Notes: generated by a model not told the origin, from the sequence alone. Shown: positions 22,931 through 31,293, counted from the first letter of the stretch. The stretch: DNA of 31,371 bases from Clostridia bacterium (GCA_900769075.1 CAAGFE010000077.1:1-31371); one strand, 5' to 3'. Numbers and translations are program-made.

Positions 22931-23559
22931 TGAAGCTTGTCAGCAAGGATAAAGTCCATTACTGGGGTCAGTCGCTGATTCACCCCTTCGATGCTTTCTT
23001 CGAGATTCGCTTCCGCAACCACGGCAGTGTGCTGATCGCTACGCTGCTGCTGATCGCTTACGCGGTGCTCAACTGCCTGAAGTTCCAGTATACGGGCTTC
23101 GTGATGAACACCAACAACATCGCTGAGATGGATGCGCTGTCCCTGTTTGTATCCACGATCTCCGTGGTGGCGCTGTTCACCGTGTCCAACTGGACCATCA
23201 CGACGCTGTTCAACGGCAAGGGCAAAATGAAGGACATCTACATCGTCCTCTGCTACAGCCTGACGGTGCTGATCATCGGCGACGGCCTTGTCACCTTTGC
23301 CAGCAACTTCGTGGCGACGGAGGAGGTCATGATCCTCACCTCCATTCAGCTCCTTTGCTATGTATACTTCGCCTTCCTGGTGGTGGCGGGCCTGACGACC
23401 ATCCATGAATATGGCTTTGGCGGCAGCATCATGTCCATCATCATGAGCGTGGTGGCAGCGGCAATCATCCTGTTTATCGGCATCCTCATCTTCACCATGC
23501 TGGAGCAGATGGTGTCCTTCTTCACCAGCGTGTTTGAAGAGCTGATGCGCAGGCTGTAA
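22927..23559 (+). CDS. Yip1-family integral membrane protein
   Basis: A 210-residue polytopic protein with about five hydrophobic helices (near 35-55, 70-92, 105-125, 135-155, 165-195). The hydrophobic layout, the NWTITTLFNGKGKMKDIYIVLCYSL segment split across helices, and the operon position match the Yip1 family found beside DUF5696 proteins in Clostridia and Paenibacillus. Start and previous stop overlap (ATGA), indicating translational coupling. No catalytic residues are seen; a role in assembling or regulating the transporter is inference only. Confidence 0.8.
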   Translation: MMKLVSKDKVHYWGQSLIHPFDAFFEIRFRNHGSVLIATLLLIAYAVLNCLKFQYTGFVMNTNNIAEMDALSLFVSTISVVALFTVSNWTITTLFNGKGKMKDIYIVLCYSLTVLIIGDGLVTFASNFVATEEVMILTSIQLLCYVYFAFLVVAGLTTIHEYGFGGSIMSIIMSVVAAAIILFIGILIFTMLEQMVSFFTSVFEELMRRL

Positions 23560-23574
23560 GGAGGTGCACGCAAA

Positions 23575-26235
23575 ATGATGGAAAAAATCAAGAATATCTA
23601 CGGCGCGCACCCCATTTCCTGGACGCTCGGCATCCTGGCGCTGGCGATCGTCCTGGGCGCGCTGATCTACTACGCCCCGGCCTTCTCCCTGGAAGCGGTG
23701 GATATCCCCCAGGCGCAAAGCACCGCAACCGCGAAGGGCGATGAGATTCCCGTGGGCGGCGTGGTCACCGTGGCACACAATGGCGGACGCACCCTGAGCC
23801 TGGACACCGAAACACTCATCCTCACCCTGACGGACGACGCCACCGGCCGCACCTGGTCCTCCGCGATGGAAGGCGCTGCCGCCGACGATACTGCGGCCCG
23901 CGCCCTGCTGGAGCTGACCTTCCGCGGCGAGGACAACACCGAAACCGTCTGGAATACCTACCAGAACTGCGTGGCCTTCAAGACCTACCAGCTGTTCCGG
24001 ATTGAAAACGGCGTTCGCATTGAGATGAACATCAACGAGGGGGACTCCAAGGTGTACCTGGAGTACCTGCCCGCCCGCTTCCCCAAGGAGCGGTACGAGA
24101 ACTTCATCCTGCCCGCCGTGGATCAGCTCCTGGCGGACGGCACCATTGATGAAAAGCAGCACCAGCGCTATCTGGACATGCTGAATCAGTGCTACCGTCT
24201 CAACCCCAAGGCCACCAAACCGGATCCCCTGCCCGATGACCTGAGCTACGACCAGTTCTTCTCCGGCATCAGCCCTGCCCCCTCCCTGCGGGACGCGCTG
24301 ATCAAGCTGACCGGCCTCATCGGCTACACCCGGGAGATGCTGATTGAGGACTGCGCCGTCTTTGGCGTGATGCCCACCTTCCACGAGCCGGCCCAGTTCT
24401 CCCTGACGCTGGAGCTCACCCTGGATGAGGGCGACCTGATCGCCCACATTCCCACCGGTGACATCACCGCGGGCAACGACTTCTACAAGATGCAGCGCAT
24501 CGCCGTGCTGCCCAACCTGGCCGCCCTGCCCGCCAGCGAGGAAAACGACGGCTACTTCATCACCCCCGACGGCTCCGGCGCGCTGATGCGCTTCAACACC
24601 TTCGTGGGCAGCATGGCCAAGTACGACCGTCCCTTCATGGACAACAACTACTACGCGGACTACTACTACCAGTCCGAATATGCCGAGGAGCTGCGCATGC
24701 CCCTGTTCGGCGTCATCAACGGCGTGGAGCCCTCCACCCACGGCATGCTCGCCATCATTGAGAAGGGCATGGATACCGCCAATCTCCACATCACCCTGGG
24801 CAGCACCAGCGGCACCGGCAAGAAGAAAACCTACACCGGTACCAACAAGGCGTATGTGTCCGTCGATACGCTGGAACACGCCAGCGTGAAGGTCAACGGC
24901 GCCTATTCGGATTCCAGCCCCACCTTCGTGGCGGATTCCGGACACATCGTGGTGGACTTCACCGTCCGCTACAAGCCCTACACCAGCGAGGTCACCTACT
25001 TCGACATGGCCATGGACTACCGCGACTATCTGTCCGCCCAGTCCGGCGTGCCCATCTCCGCCCCGGAAGGCCCCAAGCCCTTCATCGAGGTCGTCGGCGC
25101 GGTGACGCTCATCGACCGCTTTGCCGGCGTGCCCTACGACAACATCACCTCCATGTCCACCTACCGGGACGTGCAGGCGATCATCGAGGCGCTGCCCGAG
25201 GACAGCGTGGTGCAGTATGACGGAGCCTTCAACGGCGGCGTCATCTCCAAGCTGAACGACGGCGCCCGCCTGGTGAAGGAGAACGGCTCCCGGGAAGAGC
25301 TGAACGCCCTGCTCGCCGCCGCGGCAAAGAAGGGCACCAGCTTCTACTGGCAGGTGAACCTCTCCCGCGTGTATGTGAACGGCCGGGACTACATTCCCTA
25401 CCTCCACGCGCTGCGGGATTACAGCAACGAGGCGGCGGAAATCTACCTGTACACCCCGGATACCGCGATCTTCAACGGCCGCTGGGATCCCATCCGCTCC
25501 TACACCCGCGTGTCCCCCAAGTACCTGCCCTACCTGACGGAGAAGTTCCTGGCTGGCCTGGCCGATCAGGGGCTGAACATCAAGCTGGCCGTCGGCGATC
25601 TGGGCCATGACGTGTTCGCAGACCTCCGCTACAACAGCGTCATCAGCCAGGTGCAGGCGAACCAGCTGGTGAAGGAGGCCCTGACCGCCCTGAACGCTCA
25701 GGCACCCTTGACGCTGAACGATCCTTCCTCCGAGCTGGCCCCCATGGCGGATTACACCGTGAACGTGTCCCGCATTTCCAGCCAGTACGCATCCTTCTAC
25801 TGCACCATCCCCTTCCGTCAGCTGGCCCTGTCCGGTCTGACCAACGTGGTGGGCCAGGATGTGAACCTGGGCTCCCGGAGCCTGGATTACTACCTGCTGC
25901 AGGCGGCTGAGCTGGGCATGGGCGTGAAGTACACCGTCACAGCCCAGAACCCCGACATACTCAAGAACAGCCACTTTGAATCCCTGTACGCGGTGTATTG
26001 GGAAGAGTGGAAGGACGAGATCCTCCGCACGGCAGACGCCTGCGCCGGGCTGCGCGCCGTCATCGGCGGTCAGCAGATCGCAAACCATGTGATCCTGGAG
26101 AAGGACGTGTTTGAAACCACCTACGCAAACGGCGTGCACGTCATCACCAACTACACGGCGCTGCCCTATCAATCCGCCTATGGCGTGGTCGAGGCCGGTA
26201 CCTACCTGCTCGTCCAGGAAGGAGGTCACCAGTGA
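23575..26235 (+). CDS. DUF5696-type membrane-anchored ectoprotein, possible glycosidase fold
   Basis: An 886-residue protein with one N-terminal membrane helix (about 15-34), rest outside. Recognised as the DUF5696 protein of this conserved transporter neighbourhood. Residues about 60-490 are rich in beta-strands with GYFITPDGSGALMRFN and MPLFGVINGVEPSTHGMLAI segments; from about 505 the pattern turns to alternating strands and helices like a TIM barrel (FAGVPYDNITSM, VVQYDGAFNGGVISKL, FYWQVNLSRVYVNG, KLAVGDLGHDVFADL with D675, NDPSSELAP with D716 and E720, IPFRQLALSGLTNVVGQDVN). This layout resembles GH101/GH129-type glycosidases, so a surface glycan-cutting or glycan-binding job is possible but unproven. 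AAGGAGGTG precedes the ATG; the end overlaps the next gene by GTGA. Confidence 0.85.
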   Translation: MMEKIKNIYGAHPISWTLGILALAIVLGALIYYAPAFSLEAVDIPQAQSTATAKGDEIPVGGVVTVAHNGGRTLSLDTETLILTLTDDATGRTWSSAMEGAAADDTAARALLELTFRGEDNTETVWNTYQNCVAFKTYQLFRIENGVRIEMNINEGDSKVYLEYLPARFPKERYENFILPAVDQLLADGTIDEKQHQRYLDMLNQCYRLNPKATKPDPLPDDLSYDQFFSGISPAPSLRDALIKLTGLIGYTREMLIEDCAVFGVMPTFHEPAQFSLTLELTLDEGDLIAHIPTGDITAGNDFYKMQRIAVLPNLAALPASEENDGYFITPDGSGALMRFNTFVGSMAKYDRPFMDNNYYADYYYQSEYAEELRMPLFGVINGVEPSTHGMLAIIEKGMDTANLHITLGSTSGTGKKKTYTGTNKAYVSVDTLEHASVKVNGAYSDSSPTFVADSGHIVVDFTVRYKPYTSEVTYFDMAMDYRDYLSAQSGVPISAPEGPKPFIEVVGAVTLIDRFAGVPYDNITSMSTYRDVQAIIEALPEDSVVQYDGAFNGGVISKLNDGARLVKENGSREELNALLAAAAKKGTSFYWQVNLSRVYVNGRDYIPYLHALRDYSNEAAEIYLYTPDTAIFNGRWDPIRSYTRVSPKYLPYLTEKFLAGLADQGLNIKLAVGDLGHDVFADLRYNSVISQVQANQLVKEALTALNAQAPLTLNDPSSELAPMADYTVNVSRISSQYASFYCTIPFRQLALSGLTNVVGQDVNLGSRSLDYYLLQAAELGMGVKYTVTAQNPDILKNSHFESLYAVYWEEWKDEILRTADACAGLRAVIGGQQIANHVILEKDVFETTYANGVHVITNYTALPYQSAYGVVEAGTYLLVQEGGHQ

Positions 26236-27119
26236 GATTATCCTATACCACCAAGCGGAAGCTGCTCGGCTTCACGTTCCTGCTGCCCTTCCTGCTGGGC
26301 TTCGTGATGTTCTTCCTGAAGCCCCTGACCGAAACGGTGATCTACTCCTTCCAGAAAATCACCATCGACGAAGTGGGCAACATGAAGGGCGACTACATCG
26401 GTCTACAGAACTACATCAGCATGTTCACCACCGAGGTTTCCACCAACAAGACCCAGCTGCTGCGCGTCTTTGTGGATGAGAACACCAACATGCTCATCGA
26501 TGTGCCGCTGATCACGCTTTTGTCGCTGTTCCTGGCGCTGCTGGCCAACCGCCAGTTCAGGGGCCGCGCGATCGTCCGCATGATCTTCTTCCTGCCCATC
26601 ATCCTGGGCCTGGAGGTCGTCACCGACATGCTGACCGTCACCACCGGCAGCGACACGCTCCAAACCGGCGGACTGTTCGCCCAGAGCTTCGTCGCCCGGA
26701 TGCTGGTGCGCTATACCTCCATCCCCATGATGTACCTCAGCCCCATCATCCAGTTTGTGGAGAACATCTTCAGCATCATCTCCCGCTCCGGTGTGCAGAC
26801 GCTGGTGTTCCTGGCTGCGCTCCAGTCCATCAGCCCCAGCATGTACGAGGTGGCCAGGATCGAGGGCGCGACCGGCTACGAAACCTTCTGGAAGGTCACC
26901 ATTCCCTCAATCATGCACATCGTGGTCTTCGTGATCATCTACACCATTGTGGACGTGTTCCTGACCAGCCAGATCGCCCAGGAGGCCTACTCCTTCGCCT
27001 TTGAGCAGAACAAGATCGGCGTCGGCTCCGCGCTGTCGGTGGTGTACATCTTCAACGTGCTGCTGGTGCTGGGCATCGTGCTGCTGCTGACAAGAAAGGT
27101 GGTGTCCAACAATGGCTGA
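26232..27119 (+). CDS. CUT1 sugar ABC transporter permease, MalF/UgpA type (pair 2)
   Basis: A 295-residue permease starting with GTG inside the stop region of the preceding gene (GTGA) with GGAGG upstream. Six helices; a larger extracytoplasmic insertion (about 130-170) than in pair 1. EAA-like motif EVARIEGATGYETFWKVTI near 215-233. Clearly different from the 19611 permease, so the operon encodes a second channel and not a recent duplicate. Confidence 0.93.
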   Translation: MRLSYTTKRKLLGFTFLLPFLLGFVMFFLKPLTETVIYSFQKITIDEVGNMKGDYIGLQNYISMFTTEVSTNKTQLLRVFVDENTNMLIDVPLITLLSLFLALLANRQFRGRAIVRMIFFLPIILGLEVVTDMLTVTTGSDTLQTGGLFAQSFVARMLVRYTSIPMMYLSPIIQFVENIFSIISRSGVQTLVFLAALQSISPSMYEVARIEGATGYETFWKVTIPSIMHIVVFVIIYTIVDVFLTSQIAQEAYSFAFEQNKIGVGSALSVVYIFNVLLVLGIVLLLTRKVVSNNG

Positions 27120-28191
27120 TAAGGAACTCTTCATCCCCACCCGTACCACCGTTGCGACGCCTCCGCCGCCCCACAAGAAGCAAAAGCCCAAGCTCACCGC
27201 CGATCAGAACATCTACCTGGCCAAAAAGCAGGTGGGCAGCTTCTGCTTTCAGCTGGTGACGCTGGTGCTGATCCTGGGCCTGTGCTTCGTGATTCTCTAC
27301 CCCTTCATCAAGCTGGTGCCCACGGTGCTCAGCGCCCTGGAGGATCTGGGCAACCCCAACGTGATCTGGATCCCCGAGGAATGGTCCACCCTGTCCTTCA
27401 CGGCAGCCGCCCGCATGACCATGCCCGAGGGCATCATGACGATGGTGAAGTCCATCGGCTTTGCCCTGGTGCTGATGGCGATCCAGGTGTTCGTGTCCGC
27501 CATGACCGGCTATACCATGGCCCGGGTCAAATACCGCTGGCTCAGCCCGGTGATGTTCGTCCTGGTGGTGCTGGTGTTTCTGACGCCCCGTCAGTCCCTG
27601 CTGCTGGCCCAGTACATCTACTTCAACCACTTTGACGCGGCCGGCGTGATGCGTGTGCTGCACGCCATCATTCCCGGCATCAAAGCGGAAACCAACCTCA
27701 TCGGCAATCCCGCCACCCTGTACCTGATGGCGGGCCTGGGCAACGGCGTGAACCAGAGCCTGATGATCCTGATCTTCTCCCAGTTCTTCAAGAACATCCC
27801 CAAGGAGCTGGAGGAGGCGGCGCTGATCGACGGCTGCGGCTTCTACCGCACCTACTTCCGGATCATGATCCCCAACGCGGTGCCCGCCATCGTGATCGTC
27901 GCCATCCTGTCCTTCGTGTGGAACTACGGCGACACCTACTACACCCGCTACTTCGACCCGAACGGTGCGCACATGGCCTCTGAGCTGGCGACCACCTTCA
28001 TCGACGCGAACAAGTTCACCCTGCTGGATCGCGTCCGGGTCTGGTATGGCGTGCCCGTCACCACGGACATGACCTTCGACACCCTCAAGCAGGCGGGCGT
28101 GCTGATTTTCCTGGCCCCCCTGGTTGTGCTGTACCTCTTCGCGCAGCGCTGGCTGGTGGAAAACCTCGAAAACTCCGGCCTGGTGGGCTAA
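27112..28191 (+). CDS. CUT1 sugar ABC transporter permease, MalG/UgpE type (pair 2)
   Basis: A 359-residue permease overlapping its partner by 8 nt. It has a proline- and lysine-rich cytoplasmic N-terminal tail of about 40 residues before the first helix, making it longer than usual for the family. The EAA motif EEAALIDGCGFYRTYFRIMI lies near 238-257. With the preceding gene it forms the second permease pair. The operon still contains no ATPase gene after it. Confidence 0.93.
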   Translation: MADKELFIPTRTTVATPPPPHKKQKPKLTADQNIYLAKKQVGSFCFQLVTLVLILGLCFVILYPFIKLVPTVLSALEDLGNPNVIWIPEEWSTLSFTAAARMTMPEGIMTMVKSIGFALVLMAIQVFVSAMTGYTMARVKYRWLSPVMFVLVVLVFLTPRQSLLLAQYIYFNHFDAAGVMRVLHAIIPGIKAETNLIGNPATLYLMAGLGNGVNQSLMILIFSQFFKNIPKELEEAALIDGCGFYRTYFRIMIPNAVPAIVIVAILSFVWNYGDTYYTRYFDPNGAHMASELATTFIDANKFTLLDRVRVWYGVPVTTDMTFDTLKQAGVLIFLAPLVVLYLFAQRWLVENLENSGLVG

Positions 28192-28220
28192 TCCCTGTTT
28201 TCCCGGTTGACTCCATTCCG

Positions 28221-28264
28221 CCGCCGGACACATGGCCTTTCTGCCGGTGCCCGGCGGTTTTCTT
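28221..28264 (+). terminator. Weak terminator or attenuator before GH30
   Basis: CCGCCGG (28221-28227) pairs with CCGGCGG (28251-28257), followed by TTTTCTT. The loop is long (23 nt), so termination is probably partial and GH30 may be read through from the operon. A TTGACT at 28206 has no matching -10, so no promoter was called. Confidence 0.55.
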
Positions 28265-28279
28265 CCAGGAGGATGCTTC

Positions 28280-29719
28280 ATGATGATTCGTCTGATTTCC
28301 CTCGTGTGTGCCCTCGTTCTGCTGCTCTCCACCTCCGCCTTTGCGGCGGAAACGCTGACCATCGACGAGACAGTCACCCATCAGACGCTGGAATCCTTCG
28401 GCAGCAGCGGCGCCTGGTGGAGCCAGTACGCCGGGCTGTGGGACAGCAAGTACCAGGGCACGATGCGCACCAACCGGCAGCGTATCGCCACGCTCCTCTA
28501 CGACCCCACCTACGGCATCGGCCTGACCAACTACCGCTACAACCTGGGCGCCGGCTCGGCGGACAGCGGCAACGGCGATTATTCCGATGTGAACCGCCGC
28601 GCCCAGTCCTTCGAGGTCGCCCCCGGCGAGTACGACTGGAGCAAGGATGCAGGCGCGATGTGGTTCGTGCAGGAGGTCACCCGCCTGGGCTGTGAGGAGG
28701 TCGTGCTGTTCTTCAACAGCCCCCTCGAACGGCTGACGAAGAACGGCTGGGCCCACCTGACCCCCGGCGGCGAGAAATCCAACATCGATCCGGAAAACTA
28801 CGCCGAATGGGCCGTGTATGCCTGCGACGTGGCGGAGCATTTCATTGAGCTGGGCATTCCGGTCAGGTTCATCTCCCCCATCAACGAGCCCCAGTGGGAC
28901 TGGACCGGCGGGCAGGAGGGCTGCCACTACGAGCCGGGCGAAATCGCCGGCGTGTACATCGCCTTCCTGGCAGAGATGGAGAAGCGCCCTGCACTGGCAG
29001 GCGTGGAGCTCTCCGGCCCGGAGAGCGGCGAATGGGGCGGACAGACCCGCCAGTATGTGAGCGCACTGCTGGGCAACAAGGTGCTGCGGGAGCACTTCAC
29101 CGCGGTGGACTGCCACTCCTACTGGTCGAACACCCAGTCCAAGGTGAGCTTCAAAAACTGGATGAAGGTACAGTACCCGGACGTGAAGATCCGCATGAGC
29201 GAATGGTGTGAGATGGTCAACGGCACCGACCTGACCATGGACAGCGCCATCCATCTGGCTCAGTGCGTTCAGGAGGATCTGACCGTGCTGGACGCGGTGT
29301 CCTGGTGCACCTGGGTGGGCGTTTCCCCCGGCGGCTACCGGGACGGATTGATTCACGCCACCGAGAACGGCGCGGGCGAAATCTCCATCGTGCCCCTCAA
29401 GCGCCTGTGGGCCTACGGCAACTACACCCGATACATCCGCCCGGGCTTTGTCCGCGTGGACGCACTGGGCGCCAAGGAAGCCCAGCCCGTGGCCTTCAAG
29501 GGCGAACGCGACGGCAAGCAGCAGCTGGTCATCGTGCTGATCAACGATCAGTTCACCTCCCAGCACATCGAGCTCAGCGGCGATTTCTCCGCCTACGCCA
29601 CCATGCAGATTCACGAAACCTCCGCCGCCCGCGACCTGGCGAAAACCTACGCTGGCGCGGTCAAGACCGACATCACCCTGCCGATGCAGAGCGTCGTCAC
29701 CATCGTCATGAGCGAATGA
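28280..29719 (+). CDS. Secreted GH30 endo-glycanase (galactanase/xylanase type)
   Basis: A 479-residue secreted enzyme: signal peptide 1-23 (STSAFA-AET), TIM barrel about 30-390, and a beta-sandwich from about 390 as usual in GH30. The acid/base is E203 in SPINEPQWDW and the nucleophile E308 in RMSEWCEM. The FGSSGAWWSQ motif near 40-49 recalls GH30 endo-beta-1,6-galactanases more than glucuronoxylanases, but the subfamily is not certain. AGGAGG precedes the ATG at 28280 (a second ATG follows directly). It sits 88 nt after the second permease pair and is the only secreted hydrolase tied to the operon, so its products are probably what the importers take up. Confidence 0.92.
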   Translation: MMIRLISLVCALVLLLSTSAFAAETLTIDETVTHQTLESFGSSGAWWSQYAGLWDSKYQGTMRTNRQRIATLLYDPTYGIGLTNYRYNLGAGSADSGNGDYSDVNRRAQSFEVAPGEYDWSKDAGAMWFVQEVTRLGCEEVVLFFNSPLERLTKNGWAHLTPGGEKSNIDPENYAEWAVYACDVAEHFIELGIPVRFISPINEPQWDWTGGQEGCHYEPGEIAGVYIAFLAEMEKRPALAGVELSGPESGEWGGQTRQYVSALLGNKVLREHFTAVDCHSYWSNTQSKVSFKNWMKVQYPDVKIRMSEWCEMVNGTDLTMDSAIHLAQCVQEDLTVLDAVSWCTWVGVSPGGYRDGLIHATENGAGEISIVPLKRLWAYGNYTRYIRPGFVRVDALGAKEAQPVAFKGERDGKQQLVIVLINDQFTSQHIELSGDFSAYATMQIHETSAARDLAKTYAGAVKTDITLPMQSVVTIVMSE

Positions 29720-29725
29720 CCCAGC

Positions 29726-29750
29726 AGGCCCTCCCCGCGCGGGAGGGCCT
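29726..29750 (+). repeat. 25-nt palindromic hairpin, copy 1 of 3
   Basis: AGGCCCTCCC and GGGAGGGCCT form a perfect 10-bp stem around CGCGC, 6 nt after the GH30 stop. Only TTAAAG follows, so as a terminator it is poor. Near-identical copies lie at 29939 and 31205. Confidence 0.9.
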
Positions 29751-29755
29751 TAAAG

Positions 29756-29931
29756 CATCGACAAAGTCGATGATTTGCAGATCTTCAAAAAAGGCTGCAA
29801 GGCAAGGCGACAAACCTGCAAATGAGGGAGTTTACACAGACGTAAATGACCGAAATTTGCAGGTGCAGTCAACGCAGCAAGCGATGATCTCTGCCTTTGT
29901 GCAGAGATCATCGCGGTTGCAGGCTTTTTGA
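29756..29931. mobile_element. Composite palindromic element, MITE-like
   Basis: Nested inverted repeats without coding capacity: CATCGAC/GTCGATG (29756-29772); outer near-inverted ends TCAAAAAAGGCTGCAA (29785-29800) and TTGCAGGCTTTTTGA (29917-29931); ACCTGCAAAT/ATTTGCAGGT (29814-29823 with 29855-29864) enclosing a smaller TTTAC/GTAAA pair; and a perfect 14-bp stem (29881-29894 with 29901-29914). The 25-nt hairpin copies flank the whole. This layout suggests a non-autonomous mobile or REP-like element; no transposase is nearby. Confidence 0.6.
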
Positions 29932-29938
29932 TGGTCTG

Positions 29939-29966
29939 AGGCCCTCCCCGCGCGGGAGGGCCGTTT
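29939..29966 (+). repeat. 25-nt palindromic hairpin, copy 2 of 3, terminator-like
   Basis: Same 9-10 bp stem and CGCGC loop as copy 1, here followed by GTTTCT, so it could act as a weak terminator. It closes the composite element on the right. Confidence 0.85.
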
Positions 29967-30050
29967 CTGATGGCATTGTTACACTTGTTTCGGAAGATTT
30001 TTCCTCTCTGCTGCGTTTTATTGGTAAACCGCCAAAGGAGTTGTCCCCCC

Positions 30051-31199
30051 ATGAAAAAGCTCATGTCCTGTCTGCTGCTGCTCTGCCTGGTGCTGATGGC
30101 CCTCCCCGCTGCGGCGGAGGTTCACCTGACCGGCGAAAACGAACTGCAATCCCCTGTGGCGCTTGCGCTGGTCAACCAGGTGCATCCCCTGCCCGATGGA
30201 AACCTGTTGGTCATCGCCTCCGGCGAAGCCACCGCCGATGGCTCCACGACCCGTTATGCCCTCTGCGCTGCCCCGGACGGCACGCTCCTGTGGCACTACG
30301 CGCTGTGCACGGACGGCAAGACCGGCTCCCCCTATACGCTGGAGGTGGCGCTGCTGCCGGAGGGCATTGTGATTGAGGGCACGAAGGTGGACTACTACGC
30401 GCCCGAAAACGCACGCCTGACCTGGCGCATCGGCTACGACGGCACGCTGCTGACGGATGCGGAAGCCTCCCTGGTGCCTACGGACAGGGTGTGCCACAGC
30501 TACAACCGGGGCGCCTTCTGCATGGAGATGGCCTATGTCTACGATGAGGCCGACGCCTTCTTCACCCGCATCACCCATCGGGAAACCGGCGCGGTGTGGG
30601 AGGACATGCTGCCCGCCGCGCGGTATTCCTGCTTCGCCCTGGGGGACAGGCTGCTCCTCATCGACCTGACCTCCCAGGCGCCCGCGCTGACCGTCCATGT
30701 GTTTGACGCGCAGTGCCGGCTGTTCACCCAATACACCTTCTCGGTCGAGGGCGAGGTGGCAACTCCCTATGCCGCCATCGAAACGTCGGACACGCTGTAC
30801 CTGCTCATCAACACCGCCAATGGCGGCAAGCCCTGGCGCTACACCGTTGTCCCGGTGGACAAGGCAACCGCGCTGCCCGGCGACCCGGTGGGCATCCACA
30901 CCCTGCCCGGGGTGGATGATACCGCCGCCAGTCAGATCGCCTGTGGGGACGGCATGCTGGAACTCTTCGGGCACCAGCCCGTGTGGGGCGAACCCTACTG
31001 CACCCAGCTGCGTCACGTCACGAAGGACGGCGCCATCACCGTGCTGGCGGACATCACCGGCAGGCCGTACCTGTTCGCCACGCTGGATGTTTGCTTCCTC
31101 GTCCCCGGCGCGGACGGGCACAGCGCCGTCTTTCTCCACCGGGACGAGGGCACGGAAAGCGGCTACTGCCTCAAGACCTATGCCTGGGATGAGGAATAG
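30051..31199 (+). CDS. Secreted protein of unknown function, beta-rich
   Basis: A 382-residue protein with a clear signal peptide (1-22, ALPAAA-EV) and no anchor. No family was recognised. Segments recur with the pattern of short beta-strands around W and G (GTLLWHYALCTDGKTGSPYT, GAVWEDMLPAARYSCFALGD, GKPWRYTVVPVD), like blades of an outer-wall beta-propeller or PQQ-like protein. Eight or more cysteines occur in the mature chain, many for a secreted protein. AAAGGAG lies 10 nt before the ATG. It follows the palindromic element and is followed by two hairpins, so it is likely a single-gene unit next to the glycan locus; membership in the locus is unproven. Confidence 0.82.
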   Translation: MKKLMSCLLLLCLVLMALPAAAEVHLTGENELQSPVALALVNQVHPLPDGNLLVIASGEATADGSTTRYALCAAPDGTLLWHYALCTDGKTGSPYTLEVALLPEGIVIEGTKVDYYAPENARLTWRIGYDGTLLTDAEASLVPTDRVCHSYNRGAFCMEMAYVYDEADAFFTRITHRETGAVWEDMLPAARYSCFALGDRLLLIDLTSQAPALTVHVFDAQCRLFTQYTFSVEGEVATPYAAIETSDTLYLLINTANGGKPWRYTVVPVDKATALPGDPVGIHTLPGVDDTAASQIACGDGMLELFGHQPVWGEPYCTQLRHVTKDGAITVLADITGRPYLFATLDVCFLVPGADGHSAVFLHRDEGTESGYCLKTYAWDEE

Positions 31200-31204
31200 C
31201 AGGA

Positions 31205-31229
31205 AGGCCCTCCCCGCGCGGGAGGGCCT
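31205..31229 (+). repeat. 25-nt palindromic hairpin, copy 3 of 3
   Basis: The same AGGCCCTCCC/GGGAGGGCCT stem as at 29726, six nt after the stop of the secreted protein gene. Its repeated position just after stop codons points to a role at transcript ends. Confidence 0.9.
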
Positions 31230-31236
31230 CAGCGTG

Positions 31237-31267
31237 TCAAAAAAGTGGCCAAAGGCCACTTTTTTGA
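31237..31267 (+). terminator. Bidirectional-type terminator hairpin
   Basis: TCAAAAAAGTGGCC and GGCCACTTTTTTGA form a perfect 14-bp stem with loop AAA. The T-run lies inside the stem, as in bidirectional terminators. It stands right after hairpin copy 3. Confidence 0.85.
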
Positions 31268-31293
31268 GATATGCGCTCGGTCACTGGTCGATC

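Larger units (their letters stand above)
29720..30050. other. 331-nt intergenic region filled by palindromic elements
   Basis: No gene supported. It contains two copies of a 25-nt hairpin, and between them a roughly 180-nt nest of inverted repeats, described separately. No clear promoter was found for the following gene; AAAGGAG at 30034-30040 is its ribosome site. Confidence 0.7.

Noticed and set aside
14397..28191. Search for an ABC ATPase gene in the transport operon
   Set aside because: No Walker A plus LSGGQ signature occurs in any real gene of the operon; the only Walker A in the window is in the small kinase-like protein at 7680, which lacks the ABC signature.
28192..28279. Separate promoter for GH30 (TTGACT at 28206)
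   Set aside because: No -10 box lies at a suitable distance; read-through from the operon past a weak hairpin is simpler.
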